Of a DNA stretch of 64,000 nt, positions 7,644 to 20,136 are shown one piece after another (within the stretch, counting starts at the first letter, position 1; each line of letters begins with the position of its first letter). The position numbers and the translations under genes are program-made. The notes beneath the pieces were generated by a model. That model did no database searches. It was not told the DNA's origin and saw nothing but the letters and a program-made list of their open reading frames with translations. The DNA is taken from the NCBI RefSeq assembly GCF_015712165.1, contig NZ_JADPZX010000001.1, forward strand, positions 2,418,001 through 2,482,000, read 5' to 3'. This DNA is from Streptomyces spinoverrucosus (GTDB taxonomy: Bacteria; Actinomycetota; Actinomycetes; Streptomycetales; Streptomycetaceae).

Positions 7644-8176
7644 GCAGTCTCGGTGACCCGCCCGGCCGTCACCGTTCCGCGCGCCGCAGCCCGCATCCTG
7701 CGGCCCCGGCGGGTCAGTCCCCAGGGCTTGAGTATCGAGATCACCGTCATGAAGACGTAGGCGGACAGCGACACGACCGGTCCCATGAGGATGTCGCCGG
7801 CCTCCGGCAGTCCTTCCCCGGCCGCCACAGCCGTGACCGCGGCGTTCACTCCCGGACGCAGGGCGAAGGCCGTGGCGGTGGTCGTGGCCAGGGTCAGCCA
7901 GAACTTCGTGTAGACCCACCGGTGCCTGGCCAGTCCCCACTGGGTGCCCAACGACAGCAGCAGACCGCTTACTAGCGTGCAGAACGCGACAGGAAGCAGG
8001 AGCCAGTCGGCGAAGAGCTTCATGGCCCGCACCGACGCCTCCACCGTCACGGCGGAGTCGGTGGTGGCCGCGGTGGCGCCGAGCGCGAGCAGCCCGAGCG
8101 TGAGCCCGAGCCAGCTCGCGGAGGCGGTTACATGCGTGACAAGAAGGGCCCGGCGTGCGGGGCGGCTGAGTTTCAC
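7640..8176 (-). CDS. Small integral membrane protein, four predicted helices (DUF2269-like)
   Basis: A 178-residue protein with hydrophobic segments at about residues 10-35 (ALLVTHVTASASWLGLTLGLLAL), 60-85 (LFADWLLLPVAFCTLVSGLLLSLG), 95-120 and 140-160, and a basic C-terminal tail. Family resemblance is to bacterial DUF2269-type membrane proteins, but I cannot confirm it. GTG start at the conserved VKLSRPARRALL; a GTG six bases upstream would also serve. No function is apparent. It is convergent with the DUF397 gene and divergent from the trypsin gene. Confidence 0.75.
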   Translation of the reverse strand: MKLSRPARRALLVTHVTASASWLGLTLGLLALGATAATTDSAVTVEASVRAMKLFADWLLLPVAFCTLVSGLLLSLGTQWGLARHRWVYTKFWLTLATTTATAFALRPGVNAAVTAVAAGEGLPEAGDILMGPVVSLSAYVFMTVISILKPWGLTRRGRRMRAAARGTVTAGRVTETA

Positions 8177-9172
<996 letters not shown>

Positions 9173-9190
9173 TTCCTGGTTCGCAAGCAG

Positions 9191-9221
9191 CGGGCCCGGT
9201 GCCGTGTCGGCACCGGGCCCG
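9191..9221. terminator. Bidirectional terminator after the trypsin gene
   Basis: Perfect 13-base arms cgggcccggtgcc and ggcaccgggcccg around a GTGTC loop, between two convergent genes. Confidence 0.9.
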
Positions 9222-9245
9222 TCCCGCGTCTGGGGCGGACGACGG

Positions 9246-10595
9246 TCAGAATCCGCCTCCGAAGTCGCCGCCGCCACCGAAGTCCCCGCCTCCGAAACCA
9301 CCCCAGCCGCCGCTGAAGTCGTCGGTGTTGAAGTCCGCGCCGGAGACGTCACCGCCCTCGTAGCCGGCGCCGAAGTCGCCGTAGCCGGAGCCGTAGTCGG
9401 CCGCGTAGGACGGGGTCGCCATGGCGCTGCCGAGCAGCGTGCCGACGAGCAGGCCGGGGAGGATGCCGCCGCCGAAGTAGCCGCCGGCCCAGGGGCCGTA
9501 GGCCGGGCCCGCGTCCCAGTACGGGCGGCGGCCGGAGGCCGTGTCGACCTCGCGGATCATCGGGTCCCGGCCGTCGGACAGGCGGGCCTGGTCGGCCGCG
9601 CAGACCGGCACCTCGCGGGTCGCGCCGCCCGTCGGCGTCCAGGTGACGTCGGCGACCGAGGGGCCGTGGCGCGGGTCGAAGAAGCACGGCGGACGGCGGT
9701 CGGGGAGCGGGTGCCCCTCGCGGCGGGCGGCCAGCGTCGCCAGCGCGAAGCGGCCGTCGTCCAGGCACTGCGTGACCGCCCGTACGTCCTCCGGCTTCTG
9801 GGCGGCCGCCATGTGCGACTTGGCCTTCTCGTAGGCGTCCAGCGCGTGTTCGTAGTCCGCGCGCATGGTGTCGTCGGCGCCGGGTTCGGCGGGGTGGAAG
9901 TCCAGGCGGTCCAGTTCCTCGCCGAAGGCGGTGATGTCCTCGTCGACCACCACCCGCAGCTTCTCCAGCGCCGCCCGCTGCTCCTCCTCGTGGCGGCGGC
10001 GGTTGCGGCGGGCGATCGCGTACGCGCCCGCGCCACCGGCGGCCAGTACCGCGCCGAGGGTGATCAGGCCGGTGGCCGAGACGCCGTCGCCGGTGCCCTC
10101 GCTCCAGCTGCTCGGCGCCGTGCCGCCCACGTTGCGCAGCGCGCTGTCGACGAAGTCGTTCAGCTGGGCCTTGGCGTCGCCCGCGCTCTGCACGGACGTG
10201 ACCAGGTTGGACACGGCCGAGCGGCTCAGCACGGCGCTGTCGGCGCGGGCGTCGAACTCGTCGCCGAGCCGGATGCCGTACAGGCCGGTGACACCGGTTT
10301 CGGTGCGCAGGTTCTGGAAGAGGTTCGCCTGGGGATAGTCGGACGGCAGGACCGCCACGAAGACGGGCTTGTCCGCGTCCCTGATCTTGTCGGCGAGCGC
10401 TTCGGCGTCCGACTCCGACAGCACGTCGGAGGCGGCCGGATCCACGTAGACCGGGCTCTCGCGCAGGGCCTCGGCGACCTTGGACAGGTCGGTGGCCGCG
10501 TATGCGCCGGGCGCACCGGCCACCAGTACCGCCAGCACGGCGGCGACAGGCACGATCAGCAGGCGTACGAGCCTTCGTACGAACGCGGCCTTCAT
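9246..10595 (-). CDS. Exported membrane protein with N-terminal TPM-like domain and Gly-rich tail
   Basis: A 449-residue protein. A signal peptide or first helix lies at residues 8-34 (LLIVPVAAVLAVLVAGAPGAYA). An extracellular alpha/beta region (about 40-160) resembles TPM-type domains (KIRDADKPVFVAVLPSDYPQANLF). A second transmembrane helix (about 172-192: ATGLITLGAVLAAGGAGAYAIA) is followed by a basic stop-transfer RRNRRRHEEE, a helical segment, a Cys-containing region (CFFDPRHGPS...VCAADQARL) and a Gly/Phe/Asp-rich tail of repeated GGGDFGG units. The function is unknown; streptomycete relatives are annotated as membrane proteins. Confidence 0.82.
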   Translation of the reverse strand: MKAAFVRRLVRLLIVPVAAVLAVLVAGAPGAYAATDLSKVAEALRESPVYVDPAASDVLSESDAEALADKIRDADKPVFVAVLPSDYPQANLFQNLRTETGVTGLYGIRLGDEFDARADSAVLSRSAVSNLVTSVQSAGDAKAQLNDFVDSALRNVGGTAPSSWSEGTGDGVSATGLITLGAVLAAGGAGAYAIARRNRRRHEEEQRAALEKLRVVVDEDITAFGEELDRLDFHPAEPGADDTMRADYEHALDAYEKAKSHMAAAQKPEDVRAVTQCLDDGRFALATLAARREGHPLPDRRPPCFFDPRHGPSVADVTWTPTGGATREVPVCAADQARLSDGRDPMIREVDTASGRRPYWDAGPAYGPWAGGYFGGGILPGLLVGTLLGSAMATPSYAADYGSGYGDFGAGYEGGDVSGADFNTDDFSGGWGGFGGGDFGGGGDFGGGF

Positions 10596-10630
10596 ATCTT
10601 CGAAGCTACCTGAATGGGTGCAGAAAGGGA

Positions 10631-10674
10631 CATCGGTCCCGGAGGAAATTCCCCCGGGACCCCCGGGACCGATG
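10631..10674. terminator. Terminator after the GH3 gene
   Basis: Arms catcggtcccgg (10631-10642) and ccgggaccgatg (10663-10674) are perfect complements. It lies just beyond the stop of the minus-strand GH3 gene and before the next minus-strand gene. Confidence 0.85.
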
Positions 10675-10692
10675 TCGACGGCGGTGTGTCGC

Positions 10693-13707
<3,015 letters not shown>

Positions 13708-13725
13708 GGAACGTCCCTCGACTCT

Positions 13726-13740
13726 CGTAAGTCACTTACG
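13726..13740. promoter_or_regulatory. Palindromic operator upstream of the GH3 gene
   Basis: CGTAAGTcACTTACG is a perfect 15-base inverted repeat 18 bases before the GH3 start. A site this close to the start codon would block transcription or initiation, fitting a sugar-responsive repressor of LacI, GntR or TetR type encoded elsewhere. Confidence 0.6.
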
Positions 13741-13950
13741 CCTTAGATCATGGCGTGAGTTAACTGAAGGCGGCCGCTTCGGTCAAGACTTCACGTCAGA
13801 ACCGGTACAGAGACAACTCGCTGCCGCATCTGGGCCGTTGTCTGTTCGGCTTCTGAATGCGCGACCCCTTGACGCGCGTCCGGAGCCGTCATTTACTCAC
13901 CGCTCGCACGCCCCACTTCCCCCACTCACCCCCCAGAAGGGCGGCGCACG

Positions 13951-15813
13951 ATGAGAACACGCCTACCGGCGGCCGGCTTGCTGCTGGCCGGACTGCTGAG
14001 CGTCACGGGCATCACGCCCGCGCCCCCGGCGCACGCCGCCGGCGAGCAGATCACCGCGTACCTGACCACCACCGACGACGCCGGTGGCCGTCATGTCGTG
14101 CGCGGTCTGCAACCGCAGACCCCCTTCGCGTTCCAGCCCGGCGCGGGCGGCGGCGGTGAGAACATCACCGTCGACGAGAACACCCGCTACCAGACCTTCA
14201 CCGGCGGCGGCGCCTCCTTCACGGACACCGCGGCCTGGCTGATGGACGGCAGCGGCGCGCTGTCGCAGGCCACCCGGGACGAGACCATGCGCAAGCTGTT
14301 CTCGCCGACCGAGGGCATCGGGCTGTCCTTCCTGCGCAATCCGATGGGCGGCTCGGACCTGGCCCGGTTCGGCTACACGTACGACGACATGCCGGCCGGG
14401 CAGACGGACCCCGACCTCTCCGAGTTCACGATCGCACACGATCTGCAGGACGTGGTGCCGCTGACCCGGCAGGCGCTCCAGCTGAACCCCTCGCTCACGG
14501 TGATGGCCTCGCCGTGGACCGCGCCCGCCTGGATGAAGGACAGCGGGCAGCTCAACGGGGGCTGGCTGAAGGCGGAGCACTACGGGGCCTACGCGTCGTA
14601 CTTCGTGAAGTACGTGCAGGCGTACCAGGCCCAGGGCATCCCGATCGCGTACGTCACCGCGCAGAACGAGCCGACCTGCTGCTCCGGCTACCCGTCGATG
14701 AGCTGGAACGCCTCCGGGCTGCACTACTTCACCAAGAACGAGCTGCTGCCGAAGCTCCAGGCGGCGGGCCTCTCCACCAAGGTGCTGGCGCACGACTGGA
14801 ACTGGGACACCTACGACGCGTACGCCGCCCAGACGGTGGACGACGCGGCGATCCGCTCGCACCCGAACTTCGGCGGCATCGCCTGGCACGGCTACGGCGG
14901 GGACGTGGCCAAGCAGACGTCGGTGCACAACCAGTACCCGCAGCTGGACGCCTTCGGCACCGAGCACTCGGGCGGCACCTGGATCGCCAACCAGCAGCGC
15001 GAGGACATGATGAACATCATCGACTACACCCGGAACTGGGCGAAGTCGGTGACGAAGTGGTCCCTCGCGCTGGACCAGAACCGGGGCCCGCACAACGGCG
15101 GTTGCGGCGTCTGCGACGGGCTGATCACCGTGCACAACGGGGACTCGCGGCACGGCCAGGTCGACTACACCGTCGAGTACTACACGATGGGTCACCTGAC
15201 GAAGTTCGTCCGGCCGGGCGCCCACCGGATCGCGTCCACCGCGTCGGCGTCCGTGCCGAACGTGGCCTGGCGCAACCCGGACGGTTCCAAGGCGCTGATC
15301 GCGTACAACGACGCCTCGGCGGCGCGGACGGTGACCATCAACTGGGGCTCGCAGCACGCGACGTACACGCTGCCGGGGAAGACCTCGGCGACGTTCACCT
15401 GGTCGGGGACGCAGAGCGGTGGTGGTGACCAGTCGGGGGCCCTCGTCGGTCTGGCGGGCAAGTGCCTGGACGTGGCCGGGGGGTCGTCGGCGAACGGTAC
15501 GGCCGTGCAGCTCTACGACTGCAACGGCAGCACCGCCCAGCAGTGGACCGTGCGGGCCGACGGGTCGGTGCGGGCGCTGGGCAAGTGCCTGGACGTGACG
15601 TCGGGGTCGACGGCGGACGGGGCGAAGGTGCAGCTGTACGACTGCAACGGCACGGGTGCGCAGCAGTGGTCGTACAGCTCTTCGACGGGTGATGTGGTCA
15701 ACCTCGCCGCGAACAAGTGCCTCGACGTCACCGACAACTCCTCGGCGAACGGGGCGCGGGCGCAGATCTGGAGTTGCACCGGGGCCGCCAATCAGAAGTG
15801 GCGGCTGCAGTAG
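13951..15813 (+). CDS. Secreted GH30 glycosidase with C-terminal ricin-type lectin domain
   Basis: A 620-residue protein with a signal peptide (1-33, LLLAGLLSVTGITPAPPAHA), a GH30 (beta/alpha)8 plus beta-sandwich catalytic module (about 40-485), and a ricin B-type CBM13 trefoil (about 492-620) with three repeats ending QQW, QQW and NQKW. The acid/base is Glu240 in AQNEPTCC and the nucleophile Glu338 in FGTEHSGG. GH30 members include glucosylceramidases, beta-1,6-glucanases and xylanases; the ricin domain suggests action on a plant or fungal wall polymer. Divergent from the GH3 gene, so the two may act together. Confidence 0.92.
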   Translation: MRTRLPAAGLLLAGLLSVTGITPAPPAHAAGEQITAYLTTTDDAGGRHVVRGLQPQTPFAFQPGAGGGGENITVDENTRYQTFTGGGASFTDTAAWLMDGSGALSQATRDETMRKLFSPTEGIGLSFLRNPMGGSDLARFGYTYDDMPAGQTDPDLSEFTIAHDLQDVVPLTRQALQLNPSLTVMASPWTAPAWMKDSGQLNGGWLKAEHYGAYASYFVKYVQAYQAQGIPIAYVTAQNEPTCCSGYPSMSWNASGLHYFTKNELLPKLQAAGLSTKVLAHDWNWDTYDAYAAQTVDDAAIRSHPNFGGIAWHGYGGDVAKQTSVHNQYPQLDAFGTEHSGGTWIANQQREDMMNIIDYTRNWAKSVTKWSLALDQNRGPHNGGCGVCDGLITVHNGDSRHGQVDYTVEYYTMGHLTKFVRPGAHRIASTASASVPNVAWRNPDGSKALIAYNDASAARTVTINWGSQHATYTLPGKTSATFTWSGTQSGGGDQSGALVGLAGKCLDVAGGSSANGTAVQLYDCNGSTAQQWTVRADGSVRALGKCLDVTSGSTADGAKVQLYDCNGTGAQQWSYSSSTGDVVNLAANKCLDVTDNSSANGARAQIWSCTGAANQKWRLQ

Positions 15814-15905
15814 GGCCGCCGGGGGCGGCGGTCGGGCTGCGGATAGGCTTCAGCGGCCCCATCGTGGAGATACGGGCCGCATCGACGCCCTGACCTGGAG
15901 CCGTG

Positions 15906-16508
15906 ATGACCACACCGCAGGATCTGCTGATCGTCGCCCTGAACGTTCCCTCCAGCCGCGAGGTGGGGCAGGGCGACCTCTCGCTCGCCCTCGCCGGAGC
16001 GGAACTGATCGACCTCGTCGAGGCCGGGGTGCTCGCCCTGGAGGACGATCGCCTGGTGCCCGGCGCCGAGCGCACCACGGGGGACCGGCTGCTGGACGAG
16101 GCGGGCGCGTCGCTCGTGCGGCAGTCGCCGTACGAGACGGTCGAGGACTGGCTGTGGCGCCGCGGGCGCGGGCTGGCCCAGGCCTATGTCGGCGCCCTGG
16201 AGGAGGAGGCGCCGACCGGCGGGACGCGCCGTCACTGGCTGCGGCGGCGCAGCGAACCGGCCGCGGCGGTGGACTCGCCCTCCCGACGCCGCGCGAACGA
16301 GCGGTGGGCCGCCCACGAGCCCGTCCTCGTGGGACTCGCGGGCACGCTGGGCGTCGGGGAGCCGCCGGCCGCGGGGGCCGACGCCCCCGGCGGGCCGTCG
16401 GCGACCGTCCTGGCCGCCGTCGACGACGCCCTGACGGAACTGGAGGCCGTCCGACAGCGCCGCCGCATCGAGGACGAGGCCTTCGACAACGTGTGGCGGG
16501 CGCCCTGA
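15906..16508 (+). CDS. GPP34 (Golgi phosphoprotein 3-like) family protein
   Basis: A 200-residue, mostly helical protein with the GPP34 pattern LLIVALNVPSSREVGQGDLSLALAGAELIDLVEAGVLALEDDRLV at the N-terminus. Eukaryotic GOLPH3 binds phosphoinositides; actinobacterial homologues are common and of unknown role. Residues 90-130 are Arg-rich and disordered (WLRRRSEPAAAVDSPSRRRA). A GTG codon directly precedes the ATG; the ATG is taken because CTGGAG lies just upstream. Convergent with cimA, 35 bases apart. Confidence 0.85.
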   Translation: MTTPQDLLIVALNVPSSREVGQGDLSLALAGAELIDLVEAGVLALEDDRLVPGAERTTGDRLLDEAGASLVRQSPYETVEDWLWRRGRGLAQAYVGALEEEAPTGGTRRHWLRRRSEPAAAVDSPSRRRANERWAAHEPVLVGLAGTLGVGEPPAAGADAPGGPSATVLAAVDDALTELEAVRQRRRIEDEAFDNVWRAP

Positions 16509-16543
16509 CCCGGGTGTGACCGGGGTTCGTCCGGCTCTTCCGG

Positions 16544-18148
16544 CTACGCGGCCGGCTCCACGCCCGCGCGCAGGAGGCCGTACGTGTACGCGTCCTCCAG
16601 GGCCTGCCAGGAGGCGGCGATGACGTTTTCCGCGACACCCACCGTCGACCACTCGCCCGCTCCGTCGGAGGTGGCGATGAGGACGCGGGTGGTGGACTGG
16701 GTGCCGTGCTTGCCCTCCAGGATGCGGACCTTGTAGTCGACCAGCTCCAGCTTGGCGAGCTGCGGGTAGATCTTCTCCAGTGCGACCCGGAGGGCGCGGT
16801 CCAGGGCGTTGACCGGGCCGTTGCCCTCCGCGGTCGCCACGATGCGCTCGCTCTTGGCCCACAGCTTCACCGTGGCCTCGTTGGCGTGGCTGCCGTCGGG
16901 GCGGTCCTCGACGATCGCGCGCCAGGACTCGACGTCGAAGTACTTGAGCGGCCTGCCCTCGACCTCGCCGCGCAGCAGCAGCTCGAAGGAGGCGTCCGCC
17001 GCCTCGTAGGTGTAGCCCTTGAGTTCGCGTTCCTTCACGCGCTCCACGACCCGGCCGACCAGCTCGCGGTCGCCGCCCAGGTCGATGCCGAGCTCCTTGC
17101 CCTTGAGCTCGACGGAGGCGCGGCCCGCCATGTCGGAGACCAGCATCCGCATGGTGTTGCCGACCCGTTCGGGGTCGATGTGCTGGTACAGGTCCGGGTC
17201 GACCTTGATGGCGGAGGCGTGCAGGCCCGCCTTGTGCGCGAACGCGGAGACGCCGACGTAGGGCTGGTGGGTGGAGGGGGTGAGGTTCACGACCTCGGCG
17301 ATCGCGTGGGAGATCCTCGTCATCTCGCGGAGGTGGCCGTCCGGGAGGACCTTCTTGCCGTACTTCAGCTCCAGGGCCGCCACGACCGGGAACAGGTTGG
17401 CGTTGCCGACGCGCTCGCCGTAGCCGTTCGCCGTGCACTGGACGTGGGTCGCGCCCGCGTCCACGGCGGCGAGGGTGTTGGCGACGGCGCAGCCGGTGTC
17501 GTCCTGGGCGTGGATGCCGAGGCGGGCGCCGGTGTCGGCGAGGACCGTCGAGACGACCGCCTGGACCTGGGCGGGGAGCATGCCGCCGTTGGTGTCGCAG
17601 AGGATCACGACGTCGGCGCCGGCCTCGGACGCCGTACGGACGACGGCCTTGGCGTACTCGGGGTTGGCGCGGTAGCCGTCGAAGAAGTGCTCGCAGTCGA
17701 CGAAGACCCGGCGGCCCTGCTCGCGCAGGTAGGACACCGTGTCGCGGACCATCTCCAGGTTCTCGTCCAGGGTGGTGCGCAGGGCGAGCTCGACGTGCCG
17801 GTCGTGGGACTTGGCGACCAGGGTGATCACCGGGGCACCGGACGCCAGGAGCGCCTTGACCTGCGGGTCCTCGCTCGCCTTCGCCCCGGCGCGGCGGGTG
17901 GCGCCGAAGGCGACCAGCTGGGCGTGGCGGAACTGGATCTCCTGCTGGGCGCGGGCGAAGAACTCGGTGTCCCTCGGGTTGGCGCCCGGCCAGCCGCCCT
18001 CGATGAAGCCCACGCCGAACTCGTCCAGGTGCCGTGCGATGGCCAGCTTGTCCGCGACGGTGAGGTTGATGCCCTCCCGCTGGGCGCCGTCTCGCAGGGT
18101 GGTGTCGAAGACGTGGAACGAGTCGTCGAGCTCGCTGGTTTCCGTCAT
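16544..18148 (-). CDS. cimA: Citramalate synthase CimA (alpha-isopropylmalate synthase family)
   Basis: A 534-residue enzyme. The HMG-CoA-lyase-like barrel (about 10-290) begins FHVFDTTLRDGAQREGI and has the metal-binding HAQDDTGCAVAN and GATHVQCTANGYGERVGN. A linker and a LeuA-type regulatory domain (about 385-530) follow. Length and sequence match actinobacterial citramalate synthases (TIGR00977 type) rather than LeuA. The reaction is pyruvate plus acetyl-CoA to (R)-citramalate, a threonine-independent route to 2-ketobutyrate and isoleucine. ATG is taken because it begins the conserved protein; the longer frame would cross a terminator. Its mRNA leader carries an Ile-rich leader peptide and an intrinsic terminator, which suggests attenuation by isoleucine. 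Confidence 0.9.
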   Translation of the reverse strand: MTETSELDDSFHVFDTTLRDGAQREGINLTVADKLAIARHLDEFGVGFIEGGWPGANPRDTEFFARAQQEIQFRHAQLVAFGATRRAGAKASEDPQVKALLASGAPVITLVAKSHDRHVELALRTTLDENLEMVRDTVSYLREQGRRVFVDCEHFFDGYRANPEYAKAVVRTASEAGADVVILCDTNGGMLPAQVQAVVSTVLADTGARLGIHAQDDTGCAVANTLAAVDAGATHVQCTANGYGERVGNANLFPVVAALELKYGKKVLPDGHLREMTRISHAIAEVVNLTPSTHQPYVGVSAFAHKAGLHASAIKVDPDLYQHIDPERVGNTMRMLVSDMAGRASVELKGKELGIDLGGDRELVGRVVERVKERELKGYTYEAADASFELLLRGEVEGRPLKYFDVESWRAIVEDRPDGSHANEATVKLWAKSERIVATAEGNGPVNALDRALRVALEKIYPQLAKLELVDYKVRILEGKHGTQSTTRVLIATSDGAGEWSTVGVAENVIAASWQALEDAYTYGLLRAGVEPAA

Positions 18149-18259
18149 GGTCTGAAGGCTCCTGAGGTATGGATCTCGGTCTGTACCGGAATGACCGGCT
18201 CCACCGTCCCCTATGATCCCTCGCGCTGAGCTCCCGGCTGAAGGTGGGCCAGAAAAGCG

Positions 18260-18285
18260 AAAAACCTCTCGCGGGTGCGAGAGGT
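18260..18285 (-). terminator. Intrinsic terminator in the cimA leader (attenuator)
   Basis: On the minus strand acctctcgc, ACCC loop, gcgagaggt is followed directly by TTTTT. It sits 112 bases before the cimA start in the same direction, where a terminator makes sense only as a regulated attenuator or as the end of an upstream leader transcript. The rest of 18149-18259 shows no gene. Confidence 0.8.
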
Positions 18286-18312
18286 CTGCGCGCGGGTCGA
18301 GGACGACGGTGG

Positions 18313-18339
18313 CCGCCCGTACGTGGTCGTACGTGGCGG
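18313..18339 (-). promoter_or_regulatory. Leader hairpin directly after the cimA leader peptide stop
   Basis: ccgcc and ggcgg plus two cgtacg copies form an 11-pair stem with one bulged base and a 4-base loop. It starts right after the leader peptide stop codon, so a ribosome terminating there would cover it, while one stalled on the Ile codons would let it form. It could be the pause or antiterminator element. Confidence 0.55.
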
Positions 18340-18375
18340 TCACTGCGGACCGGCGCGCCTGCTGCCAATAATCAT
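18340..18375 (-). CDS. Candidate leader peptide of cimA (MIIGSRRAGPQ)
   Basis: An 11-codon open frame, MIIGSRRAGPQ, whose second and third codons are ATT ATT. ATT is a very rare isoleucine codon in this GC-rich genome, and cimA makes the first intermediate of isoleucine synthesis. It lies upstream of a hairpin and a terminator in the cimA leader. No Shine-Dalgarno site is seen; a GTG 18 bases earlier in the same frame (MLSFATMIIG...) could also start it, possibly as a leaderless message. Confidence 0.6.
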   Translation of the reverse strand: MIIGSRRAGPQ

Positions 18376-18461
18376 CGTGGCGAACGAGAGCACGGGGGCA
18401 GTTTGGCACAAGCCGCCCCCGGTCTCACTCGCGTCTCAGGATGCGGGCGGTAATCCCACCG

Positions 18462-19073
18462 TCACGCGTCGCCCCGGGCCAGCCCGTCGTCCAGGAACTC
18501 CCGTACGTGGTGCAGGATCTGCGCCCGGTCCGTGCCCCGCAGCCCGATCGCCACGTGGATGGAGAACCCGTCGAGCAGCGCCCGCAACCGGGCGGCGAAC
18601 CGGTCGGGATCGACGGGGCGGAACTCGCCCCGCGAGACCCCCTCGGCGATCAGCGCGACCAGGTCGCGGTGCCAGGCGCCCTCGATGGCGGCCTGCCGGG
18701 CGCGGGCGTCGTCGTCGGCGTTCTGCGAGCGGTTCCAGACCTCCAGCCAGAGCGTCCAGTGCGGGTCGCGGTGACCGTCGGGCACGTACAGGTCGACGTA
18801 GGCGTCGAGCCGTTCCCGGGCGTCACCGCCACGGCTGAGCAGCCGCCCGCGCTCGGCGCCCAGCCGCCCCTCGCTCCACTCCAGGGTCTGCAGCAGCAGT
18901 TCGTCCTTGCTGTGGAAGTAGTAGAGGAGGTGCCCGCTGCTCATCCCCACCTCACGGCCCAGCGCCGCCATGGTGAGCTTCTCCAGACCGCGCTCGGCGA
19001 TCATCTCCATGGCGGCGGCGAGGACGTCCTCGCGGGGCGGTGCGTTCTTCCGCGCGCGAGCCGCACCGGCCAT
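18462..19073 (-). CDS. TetR-family transcriptional regulator
   Basis: A 203-residue TetR protein with the N-terminal helix-turn-helix (about 17-62: VLAAAMEMIAERGLEKLTMAALGREVGMSSGHLLYYFHSKDELL) and a BetI/RutR-like C-terminal ligand domain. ATG start is 11 bases after the agmatine deiminase stop, so it is probably the last gene of the ureAB-ureC-agmatine deiminase operon. The palindrome TTTAGA-N7-TCTAAA upstream of ureAB is its most likely operator (inference). Confidence 0.9.
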   Translation of the reverse strand: MAGAARARKNAPPREDVLAAAMEMIAERGLEKLTMAALGREVGMSSGHLLYYFHSKDELLLQTLEWSEGRLGAERGRLLSRGGDARERLDAYVDLYVPDGHRDPHWTLWLEVWNRSQNADDDARARQAAIEGAWHRDLVALIAEGVSRGEFRPVDPDRFAARLRALLDGFSIHVAIGLRGTDRAQILHHVREFLDDGLARGDA

Positions 19074-19084
19074 CCCTGACTCCT

Positions 19085-20128
19085 CTAGATCTTCGGCTGC
19101 TGCTGGGTGATGCAGTGGATGCCTCCACCCCCCGCGAAGATCGTACGGGCGTCCACCAGTGTCACCGTCCGCTCCGGGAACAGGCGGCGGAAGATGCCCG
19201 CCGCGATCTCGTCGCGGGGGTCGTCGAAACCGCAGAGCACCACACCGCCGTTGCAGAGGTAGTGGTTGATGTAGGAGTAGTCGGCCCAGTGGCCGTCGGC
19301 CTCCAGGACGGTCGGGGCGGGTACCTCGACGACCTCCAGGCTGCGGCCGCGCGCGTCGGTGGCGGACTTCAGGATGCCGATGACCTCCTTGGTGACCTCG
19401 TGGTCGGGGTGCGCGGGGTCCGGCTGGTGGTGGGCGACGACGACACCGGGGCGGGCGAAGGCTGCGACGATGTCGACGTGGCCCAGGGTGCCGAAGCCGT
19501 ACGGCGGGTAGTCGCCGGTGAGGCCTCGGGGCAGCCAGATGGCCTTGCGGGTGCCGAGGTGGGCGTGGATCTCGGCCTCGACCTCCGCCCGCGTCCAGCC
19601 CGGGTTGCGCTCGGGGCCGAGTTGGACCGTGTCCGTCAGCAGGACCGTGCCCTCGCCGTCGACGTGGATCGCGCCGCCCTCGTTGACGAGTTTCGAGGCG
19701 TACGTCTTCGCCGAACCCGCGAGGTCCGCGACATACGCGGCGATCTTCGCGTCGTGCTCCCAGCGGGCCCAGTCCTGGGCGCCCCAGCCGTTGAACGTCC
19801 AGTCGACGGCGGCGAGTTCGCCCTTGCCATTGGTGAGGAAGGTGGGGCCGATGTCCCGCATCCACGCGTCGTCGAGGTCGCGCTCGACGGTGTCGACGCC
19901 CGGCCCGAGGAGGGTCTGGGCCTGAGCCGACTGGCCGGGGCCGCACACGACCGTCACCGGTTCGAAGCGGAGGATCGCGCGGGCCACCGACGCCCAGGCC
20001 ATGCGGGAGAGGATCAGGTCGTCCGGGTCGTCGAAGGTGGGGTTCGGGCCCGGCCACGCCATCCAGGTGCGCTCGTGCGGGGTCCACTCGGCGGGCATGC
20101 GGAAGCCGTCGGATGCGGGGGTGCTCAC
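19085..20128 (-). CDS. Agmatine deiminase (peptidyl-arginine deiminase family)
   Basis: A 347-residue cytoplasmic enzyme converting agmatine to N-carbamoylputrescine and ammonia. Family markers are MPAEWTPHERTWMAWP at the N-terminus, DDAWMRDIGPTFLTN, KLVNEGGAIHVDGEG, the His of GTLGHVDIV, and the C-terminal GGGGIHCITQQQP with nucleophile Cys339. The GTG start follows GAGG and lies 8 bases after ureC, so it is in the same operon. No carbamoylputrescine amidase gene is nearby; the urease-like genes may act on a product of the same pathway or simply recover nitrogen (inference). Confidence 0.92.
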   Translation of the reverse strand: MSTPASDGFRMPAEWTPHERTWMAWPGPNPTFDDPDDLILSRMAWASVARAILRFEPVTVVCGPGQSAQAQTLLGPGVDTVERDLDDAWMRDIGPTFLTNGKGELAAVDWTFNGWGAQDWARWEHDAKIAAYVADLAGSAKTYASKLVNEGGAIHVDGEGTVLLTDTVQLGPERNPGWTRAEVEAEIHAHLGTRKAIWLPRGLTGDYPPYGFGTLGHVDIVAAFARPGVVVAHHQPDPAHPDHEVTKEVIGILKSATDARGRSLEVVEVPAPTVLEADGHWADYSYINHYLCNGGVVLCGFDDPRDEIAAGIFRRLFPERTVTLVDARTIFAGGGGIHCITQQQPKI

Positions 20129-20136
20129 AGGGTTCC

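Noticed and set aside
16706..18229. 507-codon plus-strand frame opposite cimA
   Set aside because: Shadow of cimA; repetitive Val/Asp/Gly composition and no family resemblance.
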